Source: a virus
Strand: one strand, 5' to 3'
Virus record (IMG/VR): IMGVR_UViG_3300047326_000043
Location: 1 to 32,477 of that record
DNA: 32,477 nt
Under the pieces are notes generated by a model, which was given only the letters and a program-made list of their open reading frames with translations, ran no database searches and had not been told where the DNA came from. Shown here piece after piece: positions 19,166 to 25,648 of the stretch (the stretch's first letter is position 1; the number at the start of each line of letters is the position of its first letter). The translations under genes and the position numbers were made by a program.

Positions 19166-21084
19166 ATGACAGGCTGGCGACGGCGCTATGCTTCGACGTG
19201 GAGACCCAGGGGAGTCGGCGCGAATACGCGCTGCAACCCTGGCGTCTTCGGAAACGCCACGCATGGCTCTCGACAGTCGCGACGACTTGGAACGAAGGCG
19301 ACAGCGTCGGCACGGACGGCGCTGTCATGCCGATCAGCAGAGACTGGCTGGTCAAGAATGTGCTCCAGCGCGCCATAGATGAAGATCGCTGGATCGTCGG
19401 TTGGAACGTCCAGTTTGACGTGTCGTGGCTCTTGGCCTACGAACTTCACGACTTGGTCTTCCGCGTCAAGTGGATTGACGGCATGCGCCTCTGGCGCCAC
19501 TTGGACCTCGAGCCCGAGTATGAAGCCACTAATGCCAGCCAGCGACGGAGTTACGACCTGAAGAACGCGGTGCGGGAGTTTCTCCCGCACATGGCGAATT
19601 ACGAGGCCGGGATCGATTATCAGGCGAACGACCCGGAGTCGTTAGAGCGGCTTCTCCATTACAACAAGCTGGATACGGTCGCGACGCTCATTCTTGCAGA
19701 GCGCTTCTGGCGGCAGCTCAACGATCAGCAGAAAGCCTGCGCGCGCCTAGAGGCGGACATGATCCCTTGGATCGCGGCCGCCAATTTCCACGGGGTGCAC
19801 GTCGATCACCAAGCCCTGCACGCGGCCGATGCGGCCATGTCGCAGCAGATCCTGGAGGCAAGCTCTCTCCTGGCGCCGCTGGGCGTCACTGAGGCGACGA
19901 TTGGTTCACCTGCGCAAATGGCAAAGGTGCTCTTCGAGGATTGGGGGTTGACGCCTATCAAGTTCAATTCGGCGCGTATCCTGAAGGACGGGACGCTAGC
20001 CACGTCACCGTCAACCGATAAGGAAGTGCTGCACGAGCTGGGACTGACCGATCCGCGAGCGAACGCGCTACGCAAGTGGCGTGAAGGCTTGAACCTCAAG
20101 TCCAAGTTCATCGGCGCGCTGACGGCCTCGACGGCCTATAATGGCGACGGGCGCACGCACCCGGAAGCTCGGTTAGCCGGGACATATTCGGGTCGCCTCA
20201 CCTACAGCTCGATGCAGCGTAGGGAAGGGCGCAAAGTCGCAGATATTCCCACCGGCTTCGCGCTGCACCAGATGAAGAGCGGCGGCCAGTTTCGCAAGAT
20301 GATCGTTCCGCCGGCGGGCTACGATTTGCTCGAGTTCGACGCCGCCTCGCAAGAGTTCAAGTGGATGGCTATCTTGTCCAAAGACCCGGCGATGCTCAAG
20401 CTTTGCATGCCCGGTGAGGACGCACATAGTTACATGGCGGCGCAGATCGATCCCGATCCGACGCACGATTACGCATGGGTCAAAGCCAACAAAGAAGGCG
20501 CAGGCAAAGGCATTCGTAAGTTGGGCAAGGTGGCGAATTTGTCATTGCAATATAGGACCCGACCGCCTAAACTCAGGACTGTTGCACGCGTTCAACACGA
20601 TATCCCTCTGGAACTTCCAGAGGCGCAGCGCATCACGAAGGTCTACCTCAAGACTTACGAGCTGGTCCCAGTCTACTGGGACCTGCAAATCGCACGAGGC
20701 AAACGGCTAGGCTACGTGGAGACGATCGCCGGCCGCCGTGTTCAGATCAAAGGCGCATGGGATCGCTCTAACGCGAACCTATGGTCTATGCAATCGACGG
20801 CAATCAACTTCCCGATCCAGGGCGCCGGCGCCGATCAGAAGTACCTAGCTGTTTCGTGTTTGCACGACTATTGTGTCTCACACGGTATCTATCTGGCTTG
20901 GGACTTGCACGACGGCCTGTACTTCTACTGCCCCAAGGACAAATCCGAGCGTGCGGCCTACGAGATGCGTGACATCTTAAACAACTTACCCTATGATAAG
21001 GCATGGGGCTTCACCCCACCCGTCCCGCTGACATTCGATGCCAAGATCGGTGCGTCGTGGGGTGACTTGAAGGAGATTGCGTGA
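19150..21084 (+). CDS. polA: PolA-type DNA polymerase with 3'-5' exonuclease
   Basis: A family A replicative polymerase of 644 aa. I place the start at TTG 19150, because AAGGAG lies exactly seven bases upstream and no in-frame ATG precedes the exonuclease motif. Exonuclease motifs: FDVET (D16, E18), GWNVQFD (N86, D90), YNKLD (Y171, D175). Polymerase motif A is LEFDAASQEFKW (D397), the O-helix is RKLGKVANLSLQYR (R456-R469) and motif C is DLHDGLYF (H587, D588). At the position of E. coli Phe762 there is Leu (L464), and motif C has HDG instead of HDE. No 5' nuclease domain is present. It presumably copies the phage genome with the primase-helicase at 29708. Confidence 0.93.
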   Translation: MAGGIDDRLATALCFDVETQGSRREYALQPWRLRKRHAWLSTVATTWNEGDSVGTDGAVMPISRDWLVKNVLQRAIDEDRWIVGWNVQFDVSWLLAYELHDLVFRVKWIDGMRLWRHLDLEPEYEATNASQRRSYDLKNAVREFLPHMANYEAGIDYQANDPESLERLLHYNKLDTVATLILAERFWRQLNDQQKACARLEADMIPWIAAANFHGVHVDHQALHAADAAMSQQILEASSLLAPLGVTEATIGSPAQMAKVLFEDWGLTPIKFNSARILKDGTLATSPSTDKEVLHELGLTDPRANALRKWREGLNLKSKFIGALTASTAYNGDGRTHPEARLAGTYSGRLTYSSMQRREGRKVADIPTGFALHQMKSGGQFRKMIVPPAGYDLLEFDAASQEFKWMAILSKDPAMLKLCMPGEDAHSYMAAQIDPDPTHDYAWVKANKEGAGKGIRKLGKVANLSLQYRTRPPKLRTVARVQHDIPLELPEAQRITKVYLKTYELVPVYWDLQIARGKRLGYVETIAGRRVQIKGAWDRSNANLWSMQSTAINFPIQGAGADQKYLAVSCLHDYCVSHGIYLAWDLHDGLYFYCPKDKSERAAYEMRDILNNLPYDKAWGFTPPVPLTFDAKIGASWGDLKEIA

Positions 21085-21276
21085 ATGGCCACGAAGATAT
21101 GCTTGGTGTCTACCGAGACCGGCCGTAAGTTCGAGGTGCTGTCCATCGGTGTGGATAAGAACGGCAAACAGATCGCGAAGCTCCGCGGTCAGTACGGCGA
21201 GTTCACTGAGGAATACACCAAAGAACGCATGCAGCATCTCAAGTACCGCTTGCAGAAAGTTGAAGTCGAAGACTGA
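21085..21276 (+). CDS. 63-aa protein, duplicated 3' end
   Basis: The ATG immediately follows the polymerase stop. It begins MATKICLVSTETGRKFEVLS and ends KERMQHLKYRLQKVEVED; the N-terminal half reads as a small beta barrel-like fold and the C-terminus as a helix. Its last 54 coding bases and the following spacer recur after the methyltransferase gene at 21772. There they encode MRERMQHLKYRLRKVEAGD in a fragment without its N-terminus. Function unknown. Confidence 0.65.
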   Translation: MATKICLVSTETGRKFEVLSIGVDKNGKQIAKLRGQYGEFTEEYTKERMQHLKYRLQKVEVED

Positions 21277-21293
21277 AGGAGGCACCTATGGCG
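21223..21293 (+). repeat. 71-bp direct repeat, left copy
   Basis: From GAACGCATGCAGCATCTCAA through the stop of the 63-aa gene to the ATGGCG that opens the methyltransferase gene. It matches 21772-21842 at 65 of 71 positions with no gaps. The two copies bracket the Dam gene. Confidence 0.9.
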
Positions 21294-21812
21294 CTACACG
21301 AACATGCTGTTGGTGCTACCGATGAGTGGTACACTCCACCTAAGGTTTTTAAGGCGCTTCAGTGCGAGTTTGATATGGATGTTGCCCATCCGGGACTTGA
21401 TGTGGTCGATTGGGTGCCTGCGAAGCGCGTCCTGACAATGGACAGTCTAGAGCGACCCTGGGAAGGCTTTGTGTGGATGAACCCTCCGTTTGGGGGTCGA
21501 AACGGTTTAGTCCCTTGGCTGCAAAAATTCATAACGCACGGCAATGGATTGGCGCTTGTGCCAGATCGTACATCAGCCCCGTGGTGGCAAGACGCAGTGC
21601 CGTATACGGATGCTTGTTTGTTTTGGCGTGGAAAAATACAATTTTTACGCCCGAATGGCGCTCCAGGTAAATCTCCGGCACAAGGCACTACCCTGTTTGC
21701 AATAGGCACTAAAGGTGTGCGCGCATTGCGATTAGCCTCTTCGAGCGGTATCTTTATGCAAGTTGATGCGCGAACGCATGCAGCATCTCAAGTACCGCTT
21801 GCGGAAAGTTGA
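21288..21812 (+). CDS. dam: Phage-type DNA N6-adenine methyltransferase (Dam)
   Basis: A 174-aa protein with AAGGAGG before the ATG. TDEWYTPPKVF at residues 11-21 and WMNPPFGG at 63-70 (the NPPF catalytic loop) identify the phage N-6-adenine-methyltransferase family (PF05869-like). It would methylate adenine in the phage DNA, perhaps at GATC, to avoid host restriction. Its codon use is visibly more AT-rich than its neighbours (GTT, GGT, CCA, TTT), a sign of separate origin. The last 13 codons are read out of the right 71-bp repeat in a frame different from that of the 63-aa gene, so the C-terminus was made by the insertion. Confidence 0.88.
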   Translation: MALHEHAVGATDEWYTPPKVFKALQCEFDMDVAHPGLDVVDWVPAKRVLTMDSLERPWEGFVWMNPPFGGRNGLVPWLQKFITHGNGLALVPDRTSAPWWQDAVPYTDACLFWRGKIQFLRPNGAPGKSPAQGTTLFAIGTKGVRALRLASSSGIFMQVDARTHAASQVPLAES

Positions 21813-21842
21813 AGCTGGAGACTGAAGGAGGAACCCATGGCG
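21772..21842 (+). repeat. 71-bp direct repeat, right copy
   Basis: Matches 21223-21293 with six substitutions. It includes a short remnant ORF (MRERMQHLKYRLRKVEAGD from 21766) and supplies the ribosome site GAAGGAGG and the ATGGCG start of the exonuclease gene. Confidence 0.9.
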
Positions 21843-22442
21843 AAACACTGTATGATTGACCTGGAGACGTGGGGCACCGGCCCCGACGCGCTGATTATTT
21901 CCATAGGCGCTGTGATGTTCGATACGAACGACGCCGGCGCCATCAACGTCGCCGCCATCGAGGCGTGGGACAAGTTCCACGTTGCCATCGACCCATGCAC
22001 CTGCACGAAGGCGCAGAGCATCGAGGCGGGCACGCTGATGTGGTGGATGGACAAGGACCGCCGCGAAGCCTTGGATAGCTGGCTGGGCATGGAGAAGCTG
22101 GACTTCCACACCGCGCTCGAAGGCTTCTCGATGTGGTACAACCACCACCGCAAGATGGTAAGCGCCGGCGCCCCTTTGAACATCCCGGTATGGGGCAACG
22201 CCTCGACCTTCGACAACGTCATCCTACGCCGTGCCTTCGACATGAGCGGCATCGCGTGCCCTTGGAGCTATCGGATGGACTCGTGCTATCGCACGATGCG
22301 CCGACTGTTCAAGGCGGCGGCGGACGTGTACGATATCCCTCCCTTCGACGCCGTTGCGCACAACGCGCTGAACGACGCGGTCTATCAAGCTGCCAATCTC
22401 TTGCACCTCATGCATCAGAACGGCATGGAGGAATTGGGATGA
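21837..22442 (+). CDS. DnaQ-like 3'-5' exonuclease (DEDDh, Rv2179c/ExoVIII-like)
   Basis: A 201-aa protein with AGGAGG before the ATG. Exonuclease I MIDLET (D8, E10), motif II WGNASTFDNVILR (D126) and motif III AHNALNDA (H175, D180) give a full DEDDh set. The GNASTFDN loop and the opening CMIDLETWG resemble the Rv2179c-like / RecE exonuclease VIII-like group common in phages. It could degrade RNA or DNA ends in recombination or in turnover of host nucleic acid. It shares ATGA with the next gene. Confidence 0.85.
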   Translation: MAKHCMIDLETWGTGPDALIISIGAVMFDTNDAGAINVAAIEAWDKFHVAIDPCTCTKAQSIEAGTLMWWMDKDRREALDSWLGMEKLDFHTALEGFSMWYNHHRKMVSAGAPLNIPVWGNASTFDNVILRRAFDMSGIACPWSYRMDSCYRTMRRLFKAAADVYDIPPFDAVAHNALNDAVYQAANLLHLMHQNGMEELG

Positions 22443-22825
22443 TGATTGATGGTGACACAATCGAAGACCCCAACTACGAATACCTCAGAGGGTATGCCCT
22501 GGAGCTGTTCTCGGACGAGGAGTCGGCGTTCTGGGTGACGGTAGATGCCAACTGCGCCGAAGACTTTCTGGCCGGTGTCAACCGTGGCAAGCACGCCAAG
22601 GATCACATGGCCGGCGGCCGGCGCGTCAGACCTTATTACTATGCGCACCGCGAAGCGCTCTACGAGTGGTTCCGCGGGTGGTTTCTGGCCTACCACGCCG
22701 TCGAGTTCAACAATTATGAGTTTCCCAAGTGCGAGGGCTGTAAGCAAGCGATACGGTTAGGACAGAAGGAGGGCTTCGGGCTGCTGCGGCAGGAATTTCT
22801 CGCTCAAGGTGGTGTGACGCACTGA
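22439..22825 (+). CDS. Hypothetical phage protein
   Basis: A 128-aa protein whose start shares ATGA with the exonuclease stop. It begins MMIDGDTIEDPNYEYLRGYA. It is aromatic-rich (FWVTVDANCAEDFL, RPYYYAHREALYEWFRGWFL) with a CxxC pair in KCEGCKQAIRLGQ near residue 100. No family recognised. The gene order exonuclease, this protein, coiled-coil protein, RecB-like nuclease suggests a recombination role, but that is only context. Confidence 0.6.
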   Translation: MMIDGDTIEDPNYEYLRGYALELFSDEESAFWVTVDANCAEDFLAGVNRGKHAKDHMAGGRRVRPYYYAHREALYEWFRGWFLAYHAVEFNNYEFPKCEGCKQAIRLGQKEGFGLLRQEFLAQGGVTH

Positions 22826-22836
22826 AGGAGGTTGGT

Positions 22837-23076
22837 ATGTTTGTGACGAAGATAGAGGCCGACAAATACATTGCGGAACAAAAGGTCGAGCTGATGAAGC
22901 TGCAAGCTCGGCTCAAAGAACTCGAGGACATGACTAGCCTTTGGTTCGATCACTTAGGCCGCAAGGTGGACGAGATCATCGAGAAGCACAACAACTTGGT
23001 CGATCACCTGATACCGGATACCCCCCGCACGTTCGACTGGGCGTATCGTCAAGCAAAAGGGATCTATGGCCGGTGA
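22837..23076 (+). CDS. Small coiled-coil protein
   Basis: A 79-aa protein with a strong GAAGGAGG site before the ATG. Residues 8-33 (DKYIAEQKVELMKLQARLKE and on) form clear heptads, followed by DHLGRKVDEIIEKHNNLVDH, a second helix. Probably an oligomerisation or adaptor peptide. Its stop shares GTGA with the start of the PD-(D/E)XK nuclease, which may be its partner. Confidence 0.65.
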   Translation: MFVTKIEADKYIAEQKVELMKLQARLKELEDMTSLWFDHLGRKVDEIIEKHNNLVDHLIPDTPRTFDWAYRQAKGIYGR

Positions 23077-23765
23077 CACCTAAACCTTGGTCCTTCTCGT
23101 CGCTCTCGACGTTCTGCAACTGCCCGAAGATGTACGCTGCACAGTACGTTTACAAAACGGTGCAGACGACGACAACGCCCGAGATGGCCTATGGGACTTT
23201 GGTCCATCGCCAGTTCGAGGACTATGTCAAGAAGGCGACCCCGCTGCCGCGGGACCTCCAGAAGCATAAGCAATATATCGACACCCAATTGGCGCCGCCC
23301 GCGAAACCACACACTGGCTACAGAGTCGAGACCGAACGCAAGGTCGGTCTCAGCCGAGCGATGGAGCCCGTGGGGTTCTTCGATAAGGGTGTGTGGTATC
23401 GCGGCATCATAGACGCCAGTCGTTACCATGTTGCGAATGACGGGGTTGTCTCGGCGAAGCTCTTAGATTATAAGACCGGAAAGGTTCGCGACGACAAACG
23501 GCAGCTCAAGCTGTCAGCGCTCTACTGCTTCGCAGAAGGGGTGCAGGTTGTGGACACCCGGTATTACTGGGCACAGACGATGACTGAGACGCGGGCGGTC
23601 TACACGATCGACCAGCAGGCAAGTCTGTGGAACGAGTTTGTGCCGGACCTGCACAACTATGCGCAGGCTTATAAGACTGAGGTCTGGACGGCGAAGCCGT
23701 CCGGGCTATGCAACGGCTGGTGCCCTGTGACTGACTGCCAGTTCTGGCGCCCGAAACGAAAGTGA
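23073..23765 (+). CDS. PD-(D/E)XK nuclease, RecB/Cas4-like
   Basis: A 230-aa protein with a GTG start coupled to the previous stop. Motifs in order: SFSSLSTFCNCPKMYA (residues 7-22, the usual SxSxxxxxxxCP opening), YGTLVHRQFED (40-50, H45), GIIDAS (D114), LLDYKTGK (D132, K134) and QLKLSALY (144-151). These are the RecB-family nuclease motifs. Cysteines C15/C17 near the start and C213, C217, C222 at the end could form an iron-sulphur cluster as in AddB and Cas4. Likely a 5'-3' or end-processing exonuclease in phage recombination. No Cas genes are nearby. Confidence 0.85.
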   Translation: MTPKPWSFSSLSTFCNCPKMYAAQYVYKTVQTTTTPEMAYGTLVHRQFEDYVKKATPLPRDLQKHKQYIDTQLAPPAKPHTGYRVETERKVGLSRAMEPVGFFDKGVWYRGIIDASRYHVANDGVVSAKLLDYKTGKVRDDKRQLKLSALYCFAEGVQVVDTRYYWAQTMTETRAVYTIDQQASLWNEFVPDLHNYAQAYKTEVWTAKPSGLCNGWCPVTDCQFWRPKRK

Positions 23766-23768
23766 AAG

Positions 23769-24059
23769 ATGCCACGGCGCAATCGTCGGAGCCGCGTTGA
23801 GCGACCCAAGTGCTTTCATGCCCACTGCGCTGACGGCCGCGTCGTTCCTGTGTATACGGAGCTACCAACCGCGCCCGAGTTTCGTTATCTGGTGAGGATG
23901 CGGTCGGGTTGCAGTCATATGTTCGAGGACCGGACCAGCGCGGAGTCGTGGTTCGCTAGGCACTCAACAGCGGTGACGCTGGTGGATAGACACGGCGTGA
24001 TAGGAACGAAACGGAAAACCAATGGTGTATCGAAAAGCTTCTTGCGCTCCCCAACCTGA
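23769..24059 (+). CDS. DRT-microprotein 1 (family of three)
   Basis: A 96-aa protein with a weak ribosome site (GAAAGTGAAAG). A basic N-terminus (MPRRNRRSRVERPKCFHAHC) precedes FRYLVRMRSGCSHMFEDRTS (residues 37-56) and AESWFARHSTAVTLVD. That core pairs with EFYVVLRTGAHHWFPDRTQA and EFYVLRGGKFHWFADRTLAE in the next two genes. It is the most divergent copy. Confidence 0.6.
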   Translation: MPRRNRRSRVERPKCFHAHCADGRVVPVYTELPTAPEFRYLVRMRSGCSHMFEDRTSAESWFARHSTAVTLVDRHGVIGTKRKTNGVSKSFLRSPT

Positions 24060-24240
24060 GTTCTACGTGGTGCTGCGCACCGGCGCGCATCATTGGTTTC
24101 CGGACCGCACACAGGCCGAGATATTCTTTGCTAGCGATCTTGACGCGAGAGACTTGGTCGACACCCGAAGGAACATTTATCTGAAGAGGAGGAGGGGCGA
24201 TGACCCGACGATCCGCAACCCGCGCCTCTCGTGCCAGTGA
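24022..24240 (+). CDS. DRT-microprotein 2
   Basis: A 72-aa protein overlapping copy 1 by 38 bp. Core EFYVVLRTGAHHWFPDRTQA at residues 13-32, then EIFFASDLDARDLVD and a basic tail KRRRGDD. The layout (strand, strand, DRT-A helix, strand) is the same as in the array proteins at 14604-16191, where a DETEA helix takes the place of DRTQA. Confidence 0.65.
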   Translation: MVYRKASCAPQPEFYVVLRTGAHHWFPDRTQAEIFFASDLDARDLVDTRRNIYLKRRRGDDPTIRNPRLSCQ

Positions 24241-24439
24241 GTTCTATGTGTTGCGGGGCGGCAAGTTCCACTGGTTCGCGGACCGCACGCTCGCCGAGGT
24301 ATTCTTTGCTCGCAATCCTGACGCGATAGAACTGGTCGACGTTCAAACGGGGATCGATATGAAAAGGAGAGAACACGATGACACTGAGACACCCTCTGGA
24401 ACGCGACGTGAAGAACGGCGTCAAGAAGATCTTCGATAA
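24200..24439 (+). CDS. DRT-microprotein 3
   Basis: A 79-aa protein with a strong GAGGAGGAGG site; it overlaps copy 2 by 41 bp. Core EFYVLRGGKFHWFADRTLAE at residues 14-33, then VFFARNPDAIELVD, then a charged tail that is coded over the start of the VRR-NUC gene. Copies 2 and 3 are clearly recent duplicates (ATATTCTTTGCT and GTATTCTTTGCT in the DNA). Confidence 0.65.
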   Translation: MTRRSATRASRASEFYVLRGGKFHWFADRTLAEVFFARNPDAIELVDVQTGIDMKRREHDDTETPSGTRREERRQEDLR

Positions 24440-24779
24440 GCACGGGTGCTTCTGGTGGGCGGCAGCGGCCGGGCAGTTCAGCCGCTCGGGGATCTCGGAC
24501 TTCAATGCGATCTGGCGCGGCGTCTTCTTCGCGGTCGAGGTAAAACTCGACGTAAAGAAAAACCCACCAACCAAGATGCAGAAAGCATTCTTGGCCTCTG
24601 TCGTGTCCGAGGCAGGGATGGGGTTCGTGGTGGATGCAGACCGTCTACCACTCTTTGATGAGTTTCTGACACTTTTCGGGGCGGCGGCTGAAGCGGCCAG
24701 TGCCGGCGAGCCTGAGAGCCCGGAGCGATCCGCGCGCCTGATAGACCTCACGCGCGCTCTTATGTGGGAAGTGACCTGA
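24378..24779 (+). CDS. VRR-NUC-type PD-(D/E)XK nuclease
   Basis: A 133-aa protein with AAAGGAG before the ATG. It begins LERDVKNGVKKIFDKHGCFW (E8 in the conserved helix), then GQFSRSGISDFNAIWRGVFF (D41) and AVEVKLDVKKN (E54, K56), then KMQKAFL (Q68). This is the layout of VRR-NUC/Holliday-junction-resolvase-like nucleases found in phage replication modules. The last 40 residues (EAASAGEPESPERSARLI) are an extra tail. Probable role: cutting branched DNA during recombination or before packaging. It overlaps the dCTP deaminase gene by one base (TGATG). Confidence 0.82.
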   Translation: MTLRHPLERDVKNGVKKIFDKHGCFWWAAAAGQFSRSGISDFNAIWRGVFFAVEVKLDVKKNPPTKMQKAFLASVVSEAGMGFVVDADRLPLFDEFLTLFGAAAEAASAGEPESPERSARLIDLTRALMWEVT

Positions 24780-25258
24780 TGATCTTATCTGCACAGACTA
24801 TTCAGTATAACTGCATGAACGACCGGAAGATGATTGAGCCGTTTCTCCTGCGCACTGTCTCTCAGGGGATGACGTATGGGCTGTCGGCGGCGGGCTACGA
24901 TGTGCGTATCGCTCAGAAGGTCGACTTAAGGCCCGGCGCGTTCGTCTTGGCGTCAATCATGGAGCGGTTGGTCTTGCCGAGCCACATCATGGCGATCGTG
25001 CATGATAAGTCGACCTGGGCGCGCCGGGGTCTTGCACTCCAGAACACGGTCGCCGAGCCCGGCTGGCGTGGACACCTTACTTTAGAGCTGTCGAACCACG
25101 GCCCTAGCACTCTGCAAATCGAGGCCGGATCGCCTATCGCGCAGTTGGTATTCCACCAGCTCGATCAAAAGACGCTGTTGCCTTACCAAGGCAAGTATCA
25201 GGACCAAGGCGACTATCCGCAGGCCGCCAAGTTCGAGCAGATGGAGCTGCCGGTATGA
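24779..25258 (+). CDS. dcd: dCTP deaminase (Dcd family)
   Basis: A 159-aa protein; the ATG at 24779 overlaps the previous stop (TGATG). Family motifs: GLSAAGYDVRI at residues 34-44, DKSTWARRGL at 76-85, the catalytic stretch NTVAEPGWRGHLTLELSN at 89-106 with E103, and QLVFHQLD at 122-129. It should deaminate dCTP to dUTP for dTTP supply; a bifunctional dCTP deaminase/dUTPase is possible. With the two purine pyrophosphohydrolase-like genes it points to active control of the dNTP pool. Slightly shorter than bacterial Dcd (about 190 aa). Confidence 0.88.
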   Translation: MILSAQTIQYNCMNDRKMIEPFLLRTVSQGMTYGLSAAGYDVRIAQKVDLRPGAFVLASIMERLVLPSHIMAIVHDKSTWARRGLALQNTVAEPGWRGHLTLELSNHGPSTLQIEAGSPIAQLVFHQLDQKTLLPYQGKYQDQGDYPQAAKFEQMELPV

Positions 25259-25476
25259 AGTTCGAGATCGACGACTATGTCGTCAAGCGCAATGGCTACA
25301 TCTTCCGCGGTGTGGTGCGTGCGTGCTTTCTGACAAAGAAGGGCGAAGAGCGATATGTCGTCGAGGCGGACTTCGCAGGCTTCGACGGGCTCTACCATAT
25401 CTTCTCTGCGGAGCAACTCAGGAAATGGAGTGATGGTTGTGATACAGGACGCCACGAACTGCAAGATGTGCGGTAA
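25255..25476 (+). CDS. Small beta-rich phage protein, unknown
   Basis: A 73-aa protein with an ATGA overlap with dcd and GGAG upstream. It begins MKFEIDDYVVKRNGYIFRGV, then RYVVEADFAGFDGLYHIFSA. This looks like an SH3-like small beta barrel (GD-V, G--F-G-V, RYVVE, HIFS pattern) seen in many phages as a hypothetical protein next to nucleotide-metabolism genes. The role is unknown. Confidence 0.6.
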   Translation: MKFEIDDYVVKRNGYIFRGVVRACFLTKKGEERYVVEADFAGFDGLYHIFSAEQLRKWSDGCDTGRHELQDVR

Positions 25477-25624
25477 ACGCTTTATTTACTATAAGGTGAG
25501 GCGCGGCCGCATCTACTGCGGTCCGTGTGCTATCGTAGCGCATCGGCTATCGGACACCATACGGCACCGCCGGGCGCGCGCTAAGAAACGACAGGCCATG
25601 GAGTTTAGACATGAAAGTCAGTGA
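25433..25624 (+). CDS. 63-aa zinc-ribbon protein
   Basis: The ATG at 25433 has GGAAATGGAG upstream. Two CxxC knuckles, CKMC at residues 10-13 and CGPC at 28-31, give a four-Cys zinc ribbon. A basic C-terminus (RHRRARAKKRQ) suggests nucleic acid binding. It overlaps the gene before it by 44 bp. A 13-codon mini-ORF at 25612-25652 links its end to the helicase start. Confidence 0.65.
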   Translation: MVVIQDATNCKMCGKRFIYYKVRRGRIYCGPCAIVAHRLSDTIRHRRARAKKRQAMEFRHESQ

Positions 25625-25648
25625 GACGGTTGCAGATGGCTGTCACCG

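Noticed and set aside
23073-23765. Cas4 of a CRISPR adaptation module
   Set aside because: The nuclease motifs fit the wider RecB family; no cas1, cas2 or repeat array is present, and phage recombination is the simpler reading.
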